Shown: positions 34,017-45,150 of the stretch, piece by piece
Position numbering within the stretch: position 1 is the first letter of the stretch
How the letters are laid out: each line of letters begins with the position of its first letter
Assembly: GCF_014898815.1 (NCBI RefSeq)
Contig: NW_026515406.1
Span: 1,736,001 to 1,800,000 of the forward strand
Length of the DNA stretch: 64,000 nt
Origin: Panonychus citri
Lineage: Eukaryota > Arthropoda > Arachnida > Trombidiformes > Tetranychidae
Direction: 5' to 3'
Translations under genes and position numbers: made by a program
Notes under the pieces: generated by a model
Told to the model about the DNA's origin: nothing
The model's database searches: none
Seen by the model: only the letters and a program-made list of their open reading frames with translations

Positions 34017-36032
34017 TGGATGGATATAAATAGATGAATATAAATATATTAACTAAATTAAGAAAAAGAGAGAGGAAGAAAATTAAAATCCACTTTCAGG
34101 GTAAATCAAATCAAAGAGCTAAAATCACACCTGATTTTACATAGGAACAGGTAACTTACCTTTTCTGTTTTTTATTGGTTACAGTTTGTTACACAATTTT
34201 TTGTTCAATGATTAATGAGTTATGGTTAATGGATAAATCATTGGCCAAATTAGTAAATTATCGTCTAATTGTAATAGGAAATGTTGTTGTTGATGATCTT
34301 GAAGTTAATAACAGGACGAATGTAACAAAAATATTGGCTTCCAATAGCACAGACTCTTGGGTAAGTTTATCCAGTGAATCGATTCAGGTTTAAAAATAAT
34401 CACTAATTCTGTTGATTATGATGGTGATGATGAGCAAGATAAATTAATGGAGAGACTAGAATTAATAATTAACAATAACACTTTCTCATTTCCCACAAAA
34501 TTGAAGAATCTCTCATGAAAAGAAAAATAATTTTCTTGTTAAATCAACAAAATGGTTGCGTTAGGATTTAGTTGGAAGACGAAGATATCAGGCAATAGAA
34601 TAATAAATCACGATATAAACAAGGGCATTGTTAATTTGACACAGAGTAAGTGATCAATTAAAATAACAATCAAATTGTTTACATTAATTAATGAAGAAAA
34701 TCAATTAATGAAGTGGAACATTAATCAAAGTTAGCAAGTCAAAAACAACAAAATCACAGATTAGGAGCAACTGTGAACACCTAGAAAAAGAAACAAGAAA
34801 AAAAAAGGTAAATATTAGATTGAAGGACAATTAACCCCAGATAGATACGAGAATTAATTAGAATAGAAGGAAATTAGTTAATCACAATCAATAATTATAT
34901 CAGATTAGAAATGGAAAAAGTATCAAAGGCGTTAAAAGGGATAAGAGAAAAAGTAGAAAAGAGAAAAGAAAACATTGATCATAAATTGACATAAATGGTA
35001 AGAGAAGATAATATTTACCTTGACAATCGATAGATTATTTTGATTAATTGGTAACCACAATCAACAGAAATTAAAGTTGTTTTAATTAAAAGAAAAACTG
35101 AAAAGATCAACAATCAAAATTCATCATCAAAGATGAAAGAAAATGAAAAAACAACTCACAAAGACAAAAAGAAATTCTCAAACCGATAGATGGCAACAGA
35201 ATCGATTGGAAAAAATCATTAGTTAATTAATTAGATTGTTAGAAAGAAAGTAATTAGTAAATTATGGAATGATAAATGTTTAGGAAAGGAAAGACAAACT
35301 AAATTCTATGTTCACTAATAGTCCCTTTTAACTGATTTACTTTACTGAGAGTTAATTGTTGGCAATGGAAAAGAGGAAAAGGAAAAGGTTGATGAACTTG
35401 AATTCTCAATCAATTTAAATAATAATTGGGAAGAAAAGTTCATCAACAGAATTAAAAATTATTCCAACAATTAGGTGGGCGAATGATTTAAGGTTGATTG
35501 TTAATATTGTCAATCTAAATAGTTGATAATTATTGGTTAGAAAAGCAATTTAAAAATGGAAACATTGTTATTCTGGTTTGTTAACTTTTCACTTACCATT
35601 TGATTTAGTAAAATTAATTAATTGCCAATTACCAATTGATTTAAACCCGAGAGTATTTAAGATGAAACAATCAAGGAGATTGTAAGAAACCACAAATTGT
35701 AACCAAGTTCACTTTAAATCATTTCAAAACCAAAGACAATTAATACGAATACACGATAAGATAATTAAATCAATTCCATAGATAAAACAACAGAATTAAA
35801 AAATACTAATCAACTTATAAAAGATAATTAAAGATGAAACATTTTAAGATGTTTATCTTTTAACTATTAATAGAATTAGTTGATTCTAATGTTAATAAGG
35901 AAAAAAGAAACAATTAATTAATGAGAATTTGTGACAATTAAATGAGACGAAAAGAAAAGTGAATTAGTTTAATTGCGAACGAGAAAAGAATAGAAAATAA
36001 TTAACAGCTGATTTTTTTGTTCTATTCTTTTC
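34017..36032. other. 2-kb gene-free region between PPP1R14 and NAA80
   Basis: AT-rich (TTAATTGATT-type words), no ORF with protein character. The plus-strand frame at 34175-34393 has no family features. The left end should contain the PPP1R14 promoter or untranslated exons and the right end the NAA80 3' UTR. Confidence 0.5.
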
Positions 36033-36704
36033 TCATGTTAACCTTTTGTTCATTACAATTTTCTCTTGTTTAATTACTGGTCTATTTGTAATTGGATTCG
36101 ATGGAGGTGGAGGAGGAAGAGGACAATCAATAGATAATTTGGATGATGTTCCCTGTTGATGGTTTGTAACAATTAGTTGATTAGTGTTTTGATTAAACTT
36201 TGATTGTGTTTTTGTTTCACCGGCGATAATGTTAACCGATGCCGGGCCTAAGGCTTCAATTGTTGTGATTAAAGAGTAACCAAGTTTGGAGTAAAAATTT
36301 GATGCATCGATGGTGTGTAATGTTATTGAAGTGAATCCAATTGATTTGATAAATTGTTCAATGGAAACCATAAATTGTGAACCCAATCCTTGGCCTCTCC
36401 GTGATTTACAAATGATTAAACTCTCAATATAAGCTTCACCTTCAAGTGAACCTCGACTCACCTTAACATGACCAATCAGTTGACCAATTGGTTTATCTAA
36501 AGGATCACCATTGGAATTAGTTTCCAATTTAATTATCGAATTGTTATCACCATCATCAATTAAACACAAACACATTGGAAAATAATCAGATGATTTAGAA
36601 AGTGAGTGAATCCGAGCGGTTTTACTTCGAGGCCATTCTTGGTTGAGAAGGGAACAACAATCGTCCATCAGAATTGGCCAATTGTGTAATTTAACTATTC
36701 TCAT
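36033..36704 (-). CDS. NAA80: N-alpha-acetyltransferase 80 (actin N-terminal acetyltransferase)
   Basis: Single-exon ORF of 223 residues from ATG 36704. N-terminal LLNQEWPRSKTARIHSL is characteristic of NAA80/NAT6. The GNAT core follows: GHVKVSRGSLEGEAYIESLII, the acetyl-CoA loop CKSRRGQGLGSQFM near residue 100-113, and FYSKLGYS. A PPPPPP run lies near the C-terminus, as in animal NAA80 where a proline-rich segment binds profilin. Known members acetylate the processed acidic N-terminus of actin in the cytosol. Confidence 0.93.
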   Translation of the reverse strand: MRIVKLHNWPILMDDCCSLLNQEWPRSKTARIHSLSKSSDYFPMCLCLIDDGDNNSIIKLETNSNGDPLDKPIGQLIGHVKVSRGSLEGEAYIESLIICKSRRGQGLGSQFMVSIEQFIKSIGFTSITLHTIDASNFYSKLGYSLITTIEALGPASVNIIAGETKTQSKFNQNTNQLIVTNHQQGTSSKLSIDCPLPPPPPSNPITNRPVIKQEKIVMNKRLT

Positions 36705-37064
36705 ATTTTGGAATCACCAACAATCAATCCAATTAATTTAAAATTCTATTCTAATTTTTACATCTTTTTTTCGCTTTTTCTTTAGATAATGTTTACTGTT
36801 TGAAGAACATGTGAAAACAAAGGAATAGAAGGAGATTGAGAGTCAGTACTCTCTCTCTTTTTCTCTCTCTCTCTCTTCCAACGTCTCTATCATCGTTTAG
36901 TGGAAATGGTGAAAGAGAAAAATTATTTTTAGAAGAGAGAAAATTTTGGTTAAAAAAGATACTTAATATTGAATCTATGGTGGAAACAAATTACAAATGA
37001 GATGAAATTTATACACAACAAGTTAAAGAGAAGATCAAAAAAATTTAATTCCTTTTGGTGGATT
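36705..37064. other. gap between NAA80 and ZC3H11A
   Basis: 360 bases holding a CT-rich tract at about 36850-36885 near the NAA80 start and the likely 3' UTR of ZC3H11A. No ORF. Confidence 0.5.
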
Positions 37065-39184
37065 TTAACTGTTGATAACATGTTCTATTTCTTTTAAAAA
37101 TTCATCATCTTCATCTTCAATGGCTACATCATCAGGAGCTGATTCTCCATCGGCTAGAAGATCATCTTCTTCTAATAGATCATCATCATTTTTTGATGGA
37201 GAATTTGATTGTTCCATGTTACCAGTTAAATCGTCATCAACAATCCTTTCCTTTTCTTTGGATTCATCTTGACTTTTCGATGGTGATATGATTATCCTTT
37301 TCTCAATCGGTTTATCTTCCAATTTTAATGATAAATTTGATGATGATTCCGAATTATATTCACCATCTTTAAAATCATCGTCATAATCATCATCAGTGAT
37401 AACATTATAATCATCTTGTTGTTGTTGGTTAATTGAACAAAGGGAATTAACAGTTTCCAATGATTCATTTTTATCTCTATCAGTTGAGTTGCTTAGATTG
37501 GTTGAATTTTGTTCATTATCATCAATTTTAATTGTTGACTCTTTTTTTGGGCTAATTGTCAGTTTTTTTAGTTGTAATTTAACTTTAGGTGATTTAACTT
37601 CTAGTTGTTTAACTGGCACTGGTTCAGCAATTGATTTTGGTTTCGGAGTTGCTGTTAGTTTTGGTGTTGATTTCAATTTCAATCGTAGGGATTGTTTTGG
37701 TGATTTTAATGAATCTGAACAGGTCGATGTTTGTTTTGGTGTTGGTGGAGTTAATCTGATTTGTTTCCTTTGAGGTGATTGTGATTGTACTTTTGTTGAT
37801 GTAGTTGCTTTAATTGGTGATAAATTACATTTGGTAACTGGATTAGTTGAAACACTTTCATGTCCATAGACTGGCAGTGTGTTAATCTTAACAACTTTTG
37901 ACGGCGGTTCACTTGGTTTATTGATTTCTATATGAGTTCGTTTAATTTTAATCACTTTCTTGGGTTTATCATCTTCTTTTTCACAATCAGTGGACATTTT
38001 TATCGAACTGGTCTGTATATTTTGCTCCTTTTCTCGACGTATCTCATCAAGAGATTTTATTCCAAAACCAGGATTGGACAATTTACTTTCATTCTCATTA
38101 ACGGCAGTGGTATTGGTGGTGATGGTGGATAATCCTCCAGGCGAGGTAGAGGTTATTGTATTACTATTAGTTGAAATTGATTTCCTTTTTAATTTAACTC
38201 GAAACTGTTTACTAGATGTGCCCGAATGTTCTGGTTCCGATGTTTGTTTATTCACATCATTTGATCGGAAAACTTTTTCCATTCTAATTTGTTCCAAGGT
38301 TTTGATACCAAAATTTTTTTCAATATTCTGATTACTTGATGTTAATTTGACTGATTTTCTCTCAAGGTGACCAATGTCTTCCGGTTCGTTTTCCGATTCT
38401 TCAGCAATGTCAATACTAAACGATACAGGTTCCGATCCAATGGTTGCCGCTGTGGAAGAGGGCGAAGTAGGTAATAGTTTGGTAGTCAAAGAATTGGGTG
38501 AAAATGGTGGAGTTGAACAAGGTTTAAGATAACTTTCATTCGGATTGGTCTCTGATGTGATGGTTAATTCACCACCACCACCACCACATCCAACGCCCTC
38601 TCCTCCTTTAGTCTCCGGGTCAGTTAAAGATGAAATTGATTTACTATTAAATTGTTCACTGGAAGTAATTTGCGGATCAACTGTAAAAATAGAGACAAAC
38701 AAAAGAGAAAACGTAATAGAGAAGAGAATAAACCATTAGACATATGGAATTAAAAACGATGATGTATCCAAGTAACATGAATAAATAATGAGAAGAATTA
38801 ATGAAATTTCAATATGAAGTAAATAAAATTAATTAGAATGATAAAAAGCTTACCGAGTTCACTATTGATTCCATCACCATCTTCACCGGTTGATCTCGAT
38901 GTTTGTGATCTACTAGAGTGAAGGAAAGGACAATGAGGCTTTTTACATCCACCGGGTTGTCTCTCGAAGAAACATTCAACCATATTACGTGTTTTTCTGA
39001 TCTCCATGTGACGATATTTACAGGAAATTCCTTTGAAACATTTACCTTCTCTCCAGAAACTACAGACAACATCGGAACCATAGGCAGCATTGGAATGCCG
39101 GAAGGGACAAGCATCGCCTTTGGTACAAGTCGCATTGAAAAAAAAGTAACAATCATCAGCCGATTTAACGATATTGGTTGACAT
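37065..39184 (-). CDS. ZC3H11A: ZC3H11A-like CCCH zinc finger protein
   Basis: Exons 38854-39184 and 37065-38680 (minus) join in phase 1 to give 648 residues. Three CCCH fingers are at the N-terminus: C12/C20/C26/H30, C41/C49/C55/H59 and C71/C80/C85/H89. The first carries CYFFFNATCTKGDACPFRH, which matches human ZC3H11A closely. The rest is long and disordered with two FGIKTLEQIR / FGIKSLDEIR motifs that the family shares, Lys-rich tracts, and an acidic C-terminus. Human ZC3H11A associates with the TREX mRNA export complex in the nucleus. The start lies 724 bases from the divergent ERV1 gene, so a shared promoter region is likely. Confidence 0.92.
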
Positions 39185-39908
39185 TACATAGAGACTTCAA
39201 TCAATCCAATTAAAATTAAAGACAAATCAACCACACAAGAAAAGAAGGTTCCAAGTAATAAAAAGCCAATGGATAAAGAGGGAGAAATGGATTCCACTAA
39301 AAAGAGCAGCGAGTGAGAAAGTGTAAGAGAAAAATCTGAAAAAAAGAAAATTGGAAAAAAAGAAATCAAATTACAGAATTAATCACAATTGGAACATCAA
39401 TTAAATTGTGAAGTTGACAGTAGATTAATTGTATAAACAGGAAGAATAAAAAAAGTAAACAATTGAAAATTGAGTTAACAAAATTCATCTATGAATCAAC
39501 TAAATTTTTTCCATGAAAAGAAAAACCAATCAGCTGATCGAGAGAAAGGTTAACTCTCCTGTGAGAATGAGAGAGAATAGAAAACAAATTATTCTATTAG
39601 TTGATTTTCTCTCTTAATTCCAATTGATTTAATTTTAATTTTCTTTTAATTTTCACTCTCACAAATGGGATTAAATTTTTTCTAAACTGTTAATCCATCA
39701 GCTAATCCAACAAGTGTCCGATTTTTATGCTAATCATTGAAACGCTTTTACCGGTTAACCGGTAACCATGTTTACCTAATGTGTTTACCTATTTTCTTGA
39801 TTGTGTTAATTAATTGCGATTTATTTTGACGCAATTAATTTGCTGTTTTCTAATTGACTAATATTAATTATTGTTTTTTTTTCTATTTTTTCTTTGAGTG
39901 TGACAATT
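39185..39908. promoter_or_regulatory. divergent promoter region of ZC3H11A and ERV1
   Basis: Two conserved genes start outward from this 724-bp gap. It is AT-rich with an ACCGGTTAACCGGTAACC palindromic cluster near 39750-39768, which resembles a Grainyhead/CP2-type AACCGGTT site. Promoter role is inferred from geometry. Confidence 0.4.
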
Positions 39909-40406
39909 ATGCCTGATTACACTGAATCTTGTCGGGCCTGTACAAGCTTCAAATCCTTCATGAAAGCTCATCAGGCTTCAGTTAATGATTCAGAATCAAA
40001 GAAATCAGATTCTAATTCTGGTGGCAAATCTAAAAGCCATGGAAAAGACAATTCAATGGATCATGTTGATTGTCCTGTTGATAAAGATGATCTTGGTCGG
40101 GCCAGTTGGACGTTTTTACACACAATGGCTGCTTATTATCCCGATAAACCAACTGATTGTCAAAGATCAGAGATGAAACAATTTATTAATTTATTTTCTA
40201 AATTTTATCCATGCAGTCATTGTGCTAAAGATATGAGAGATGATATTAAACTCGATCCACCGGTGGTCGATTCTAGGAAATCCTTTTCTCTTTGGATGTG
40301 TAATCTTCACAATAAAGTGAATAAGAAATTAAGTAAACCATTATTTGATTGTTCCAACGTTGATGAGAGATGGTTAACTGGTCCACCCAATGGAAAATGT
40401 GATTAA
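39909..40406 (+). CDS. GFER: FAD-linked sulfhydryl oxidase ERV1/ALR
   Basis: 165-residue single-exon ORF from ATG 39909; five open codons upstream lack an ATG. N-terminal CRAC (first cysteine pair) is followed by a Ser/Lys-rich linker, then DDLGRASWTFLHTMAAYYPDKP, the redox YPCSHC CxxC motif, CNLHNKVNKKL that contacts FAD, and the terminal GKCD. It closely matches animal ALR (GFER), which reoxidises Mia40 in the mitochondrial intermembrane space. It is the one complete copy; at least four decayed pieces follow at 41.1, 43.0, 43.6 and 45.0 kb. Confidence 0.95.
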   Translation: MPDYTESCRACTSFKSFMKAHQASVNDSESKKSDSNSGGKSKSHGKDNSMDHVDCPVDKDDLGRASWTFLHTMAAYYPDKPTDCQRSEMKQFINLFSKFYPCSHCAKDMRDDIKLDPPVVDSRKSFSLWMCNLHNKVNKKLSKPLFDCSNVDERWLTGPPNGKCD

Positions 40407-40734
40407 ATTAACCTGATGAAATCTATTAGTTGAGTAGATAGTTGAGATTCTGTTTTCATCAAATGTTTCTTTTAATTGTCTAAAATTAAAATTGAATAAT
40501 CCATTAATCTAGTAAATATCATAATGTTTACAATTCTTACAATAATACTTGTAATAAAGTTCTATGACATAATGACCTGGGATATTCTTTGGATCTTCGA
40601 ATGAATCTTGATTCGTCTCTTCGATCTCAAGTTAGGGATTAATTTTCGGCCTTTAATCCCTCGTTTTAACCAAGTGGCCAATTCTTAATCTTTTTAAGGT
40701 AAAATATTAATTAGTCATTTTTTCTTTTGTTCAA

Positions 40735-40920
40735 ATGTAATTAACCCTCGGGCTTGTCCATTTTAGGATCTAATTGACTTTCTCCACCTGCTGGAACTTT
40801 GATTATTTCACTTAATTAACTAAGACCTTTGATTAAGATGACCAATCAAATCAGCTCGAGATTATGACTGCCACTTTCCGTTGACTATTGATTTCATACA
40901 TGTATTTTTCCGCGATTAAT
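40735..40920 (-). pseudogene. PLA2G15: shuffled PLA2G15 exon fragments (copy a)
   Basis: On the minus strand, a YEIN-QRKVxVI-like segment (from the region of PLA2G15 exon 3) is followed by a VPAGG-SQLDPKMDKPEG-like segment (from exon 2), the reverse of their order in the gene. Stops interrupt both. The same composite, in the opposite orientation, is at 63838-64000. Shorter relatives occur at about 42660-42890 and 44100-44172. Confidence 0.75.
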
Positions 40921-41134
40921 GGTTTGAGATTAAATTGTATTATAGAACAAATCAATATCGTTGTGTGTTTCTCGTTGATGTTGATTGTGATATTCAGAGT
41001 GATATTTGTGTTGTAGTTGCGTTTAATTAATCATCGAATTTAATTTTGATTAATTATCATTCCAATTCCACGATGAGGTAAGTTTAAAATAAGAAGCAAA
41101 AAGAGACAAAATAATCTGCTCAACTTGATTATCT

Positions 41135-41300
41135 TCATTTGGTTGCTTATTATCCCGACTAACTGATTATGAAAGATGAGAAATGAAAAAATTTATTTTC
41201 TAAATTTTATCGATGCAGTCACCGTACTGAAGATATGAGAGATATTGAAGTCGATCCACCGATGGTCGATTCAATCTTCGCGTTAAATGAAATGAGAAAT
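41135..41300 (+). pseudogene. GFER: degenerate ERV1/ALR fragment
   Basis: It keeps traces of the LAAYYPD, MKQFI-LFSKFY, D-RDI and DPP-VDS coding segments of the gene at 39909-40406 but with frame breaks and a lost CxxC second cysteine. The copy is much older than the one at 43574. Confidence 0.75.
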
Positions 41301-41370
41301 TGTTTAAATCGTTATTTGATCACAGGTAAATTTATTGATTGATCAGAAAGATGATCAATATAATTTAAAT

Positions 41371-42450
41371 TTAATAAATTGACAATTGTTGTTGGTAAGG
41401 TTGGAATTGGGGTTCATAATAAGTTGCGTTTTGTTGGTAAAATTGGTGAGATTCTTGTTGATAATATCCAGAGTAATATTGTTGATCAGGTAAAAAGTTA
41501 TTGAACGACTGTAGTTGTGGTTGTGGTGCTTGTAGTGATTGTTGTTGTTGTTGAACATCATCTGATGATAGCGACGATGATGTTTGTGGGAATGAGACAT
41601 AAGATGGTGAAGATGATGAACCATCCGAAGATAACTGTGAATATGTAGACGGTTGTTGGTATTGTGGAGCAACAGTTAATTGTTGATCAGATACAAAATC
41701 ATATTGTTGATCATATTTATAGTCTTGTTGATTATGTGGATACTCTTGCTGTTGGTATTGATCTGGTTGTAGTTGTAGTTGTGGTTGTGGTTGTAATGGT
41801 TGTTGGAGTTGCTGTTGATTGTTGTGATTATCAAATGATGGTAAGGGAAGTTGATAAAGATTAGATTGTGATTGTTGGTCTTGTTGTTGATTGATGTTCA
41901 CATCAAATGATGACTGAATAGCAAGAGGAAGAGTATTGAGGTTAGATGATGATGATGATTCTCCATTTGTGGATATTTGACTTTTAATTTCTTTTAACCA
42001 CAATTCCAACTGAGGAAGATCAGGTTCCGGGAGAGGCTCTTTCTTTTTTTTGTAGGCATCTCGTCCTCTTGCAAAATATGAAAGAACATGCGAACGGGTA
42101 AGCCCCAAATATTCGACGATTATATCAATTGATCTGCCATTCATCTTTGGGTCTAATTTGAAAGCGTATTTCAATATTTTCTTTTGATGTTCGGTGAAAG
42201 TTATTCGTTTTCGAGCACTCAAAGTTGGCCTTTTCTCTTTTAACTGCTCTTTGTTTACACACAAACTTCGATGATTCTTAAAAAAGTCACCCACTTGCTT
42301 CTCGGTGATTTTCAGTTGAGCGGCGAGTTTTTCACGAAGTGGAGCATCACAAAAAAAGTATTGATGAAAAGCCTCTAACAGTACCTTCTGTTGATGAGCT
42401 GAGAAAACAATTCGACCGGAGCGTTTGATAACTTTTTTAGAAACTGGCAT
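41371..42450 (-). CDS. double-homeodomain protein, divergent, Gln-rich
   Basis: Single-exon ORF of 359 residues from ATG 42450. Two homeodomain-like units lie in tandem at about 8-68 and 78-138. The first ends its recognition helix in VGDFFKNHRS: Asn51 and Arg53 are kept but the near-invariant Trp48 is Phe. The second ends in VLSYFARGRD: Trp48 is Tyr and Asn51 is Arg. A basic YKKKKE follows, then a long Gln/Tyr/Ser-rich tail that looks like an activation domain. A nuclear DNA-binding protein is likely. I do not recognise an ortholog. The missing intron and its setting among decayed duplicates would fit a retrocopy or a fast-evolving new gene. Q-rich coding comes from CAA/CAG-like repeats. Confidence 0.8.
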   Translation of the reverse strand: MPVSKKVIKRSGRIVFSAHQQKVLLEAFHQYFFCDAPLREKLAAQLKITEKQVGDFFKNHRSLCVNKEQLKEKRPTLSARKRITFTEHQKKILKYAFKLDPKMNGRSIDIIVEYLGLTRSHVLSYFARGRDAYKKKKEPLPEPDLPQLELWLKEIKSQISTNGESSSSSNLNTLPLAIQSSFDVNINQQQDQQSQSNLYQLPLPSFDNHNNQQQLQQPLQPQPQLQLQPDQYQQQEYPHNQQDYKYDQQYDFVSDQQLTVAPQYQQPSTYSQLSSDGSSSSPSYVSFPQTSSSLSSDDVQQQQQSLQAPQPQLQSFNNFLPDQQYYSGYYQQESHQFYQQNATYYEPQFQPYQQQLSIY

Positions 42451-43545
42451 GATGAGTTTAACGAATTTTAAGAATCGAAAAGAGTTAAAGAAATAGGAAC
42501 TTGTTGATCGAGAATTCGATTAGATATTAATGAATAACGATCTATGGTCGTCCTTTTATTTGTCGCCCTCTGACCTGAGATTGGCTCTCGATTCACTTGA
42601 TCCCGCCTTCCCGTTGCTCCCTCAGAATTATTTTCTATATCGATTCTTGCGAAAATTTTATCGAAAGGATTAATTTTCGTCCTTTAATCCCCTCGTCTTG
42701 ACCTTTTATCAATTGGAAAATGTTAATTCCCTAAGCTTAGATATTAATTATCAGCTAATAAGTAACCAAATGAGAAAAAAATTTCTTTGTCTAAATAAAA
42801 TTAACCCTCAGGCTTGTCCAGTTTATCACCTAATTTGGTTTCCACCATTCCCATGAATTGTAATTATTTCAGTTAACTAAGAATTCTGTTTAGATAACAA
42901 TTAAATTACACATAAAATTATTAGACTTGTTGTTAAATCAAGAATCGAATTTAATTTTGGTTAATTATCATTTCAATTCCATGATGAGATGAAGGTAATA
43001 TCTTCATTAGCTTCTTATTACCTCGATAAACTAACTGATTAACTATCAGAAATGAAACAATTTATTTTCTAAATTTAGTAAAGGTAAGGCTCAAGATATA
43101 TTCGTAAGCTCACAATTTACCCTTTCGACTGACCTTTTTTCATCTGATGCTCTTTATTTTCTCGTCCCCTTTCATTGCCCCGAACGTCATAATTCACCCT
43201 TTCCCTTTTCTCTTTCTTTTCTAACTCATCCTCTTATTAATTTAATTAAAATTTTAATTTGGTCAATTTAACGTCCCTTTTTCATTAATTAATAGCTTTT
43301 GACCATCTATGACATTGGTTCTACAGGGCGATTACGTTAAATTAACAGATTTGTTTTCGGAATAACTTTAGAACAGCGAGTCGTTGACAAGATCAGATCG
43401 CAGATATGGACTTGGGAGACCATGGAATTTGTTTGACATCAAGTTCGAAACTGACCTTTGGAAGCCAAAAGTCCATGAATCACTAGGCCAAAATTATCTG
43501 GTAAAATTTTGCGAAATATTTTGCTCTTTTTAAAGCCAGAAAAAA
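42451..43545. other. mosaic of repeat copies upstream of the homeodomain gene
   Basis: 42645-42890 is a diverged copy of the flank at 40594-40830 (GGATTAATTTTCGKCCTTTA and the PLA2G15-derived AACCCTCRGGCTTGTCCA words). 42950-43090 copies 41030-41230 with an old ERV1 piece. 43090-43545 shows no similarity to the rest of the window. The homeodomain gene promoter should be in the left end. Confidence 0.65.
42995..43080 (+). pseudogene. GFER: small degenerate ERV1/ALR fragment
   Basis: Keeps the AYYPDK-TD-SEMKQFI-FSKF coding stretch in broken form. Part of the unit that copies 41030-41230. Confidence 0.65.
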
Positions 43546-43806
43546 ATGATTTCCGTTCTCAAAGCGAAATTCGGACGGACTGACAAAGATGATCTTGGTC
43601 GGGCCAGTTGGACGTTTTTACACACAATGGCTGCTTATTATCCCGATAAACCAACGGATTATCAATCGATTCTAGGAAATTCTTTTCTCTTTTGGATGTG
43701 TAATCTTCACAATAAAGTGAATAAGAAATTAAGTAAACCATTATTTGATTGTTCCAACGTTGATGAGAGATGGTTAACTGGTCCACCCAATGGAAAATGT
43801 GATTAA
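43546..43806 (+). pseudogene. GFER: internally deleted ERV1/ALR copy with an open frame
   Basis: From about 43574 it matches ERV1 coding sequence nearly base for base (DDLGRASWTFLHTMAAYYPDKPTD), then jumps over about 105 bases that encode the redox CxxC, then resumes through CNLHNKVNKKL to the same GKCD stop. The deletion shifts the frame, and one extra T a few codons later restores it, so the frame stays open as an 86-residue ORF. The N-terminus comes from unrelated sequence. Without CxxC it cannot be a normal sulfhydryl oxidase. Its 3' flank to 44172 is also copied. Confidence 0.82.
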
Positions 43807-44822
43807 ATTAACCTGATGAAATCTATTAGTTGAGTAGATAGTTGAGATTCTGTTTTCATCAAATGTTTCTTTTAATTGTCTAAAATTAAAATTAATAATC
43901 CATCAATCTAGTAAATATCATAATGTTTACAATTCTTACAATAATACTTGTAATAAAGTTCTATGACATAATGACCTGGGATATTCTTTGGATCTTCGAA
44001 TGAATCTTGATTCGTCTCTTCGATCTCAAGTTAGGGATTAATTTTCGGCCTTTAATCCCTCGTTTTAACCAAGTGGCCAATTCTTAATCTTTTTAAGGTA
44101 AAATATTAATTAGTCATTTTTTCTTTCATTCAAATATAATTAACCCTCGGGCTTGTCCATTTTAGGATCTGATAAAAAAGTAAAACCTAGTTGGACATCC
44201 AAGCGAATTAGTCCCCAATATCCTTCAAGAATTATCTAAATCTAGTTGGTTTCTTGTTTCTTATGAAACAATTAAATGAAACTGAAAATTATTCTAGTTG
44301 GGGTTATAGCGAATACATGTTAGTCCACATTTAACAATGAAATAGTTGTTATTAGCGGAAAACGTGGCTGATTAGCTGTCGATAGCTGACATTTAAACAA
44401 TTGTGTGACAGTTTGATTGTCTCAGGTTTTTCAGGCCTTTCTTTGTCCACAGTGACCCTTAATAGTGAAAAACTAACCTAATTTAAACAAGCACAATTAA
44501 TGTAGTTGTAGCTTTAATCATAAGCCGAAAAAAAGTCAGCTGAAAGTGGAAATAGTGAGCTTACATATGAACATACATGTATCTTGAACCTTACCATTCT
44601 CATGAATACCATCAAGTCGTGGTACCAACTCGTTCCGAAAAGTATCATTCAGTCTTAGATTTTAGTATTAATCAAGTTTTCCAAAATAATTCGCCAAGAA
44701 ATTAGCGCAAAGTCGAGATGCTGAGCTGAGGAAAATTTCTTCGCCTTTCTAAATAATTTGCTTGAAGTTTATAACTTTAATTGTTTCAGGTAAACAAAGT
44801 AAATTAGATGAATGGAAATTGT

Positions 44823-44937
44823 TTGAATTTTTTTCATCTTTTTTCCAGTTAATCGGTTTTTCGCCGCTTTCATAATATTTGAAAATGGCCATTAAACGAT
44901 CGCAGGGAGTATCAAAGTGGCCACAAGAAGAGAAATA
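44823..44937 (-). pseudogene. fragment of the NRF-6-like last exon, inverted
   Basis: On the minus strand this ~115-base piece is nearly identical to 63600-63722, the last exon of the gene at 58984-63724 (shared GCGGCGAAAAACCGATTAAC). One change converts the Glu codon of the VEWPF motif to a stop. Flanking sequences do not match, so a single exon piece was copied. Confidence 0.85.
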
Positions 44938-45009
44938 AAAACCTATGGTGATGATGAAGATAAATTTATAATAAAAAAACACGAAATGAGATAAATTGAT
45001 CTGATCAAT

Positions 45010-45150
45010 CTGATTATCAAAGATCAGAGATGAAACAATTTATTAATTTCTTTTCTTTAGATATGAGAAATGATATTGAAGTCGATCCAAGGAAACCCTT
45101 TTCTCTTTTGATGTGTAATATTGACAGTAAAAAATTAAATGGATCGTTAA
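45010..45150 (+). pseudogene. GFER: degenerate ERV1/ALR fragment
   Basis: Keeps pieces of the DYQRSEMKQFINF, DMRNDIEVDP and RKPFSLLMCNIDSK coding parts, with the CxxC segment deleted and the frame broken. Fourth decayed copy downstream of the intact gene. Confidence 0.75.

Larger units (their letters stand above)
40407..41370. other. ERV1 3' flank, PLA2G15 relic and ERV1 relic
   Basis: The ERV1 3' flank up to about 40770 recurs at 43807-44172. Within it, 40735-40920 (read on the minus strand) is a shuffled PLA2G15 relic. From about 41135 to 41300 there is a degenerate ERV1 piece. No intact gene lies here. Confidence 0.7.

Noticed and set aside
43310..43545. Possible additional gene upstream of the deleted ERV1 copy
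   Set aside because: No open frame with family character; only ten or so codons join the ERV1-derived part.
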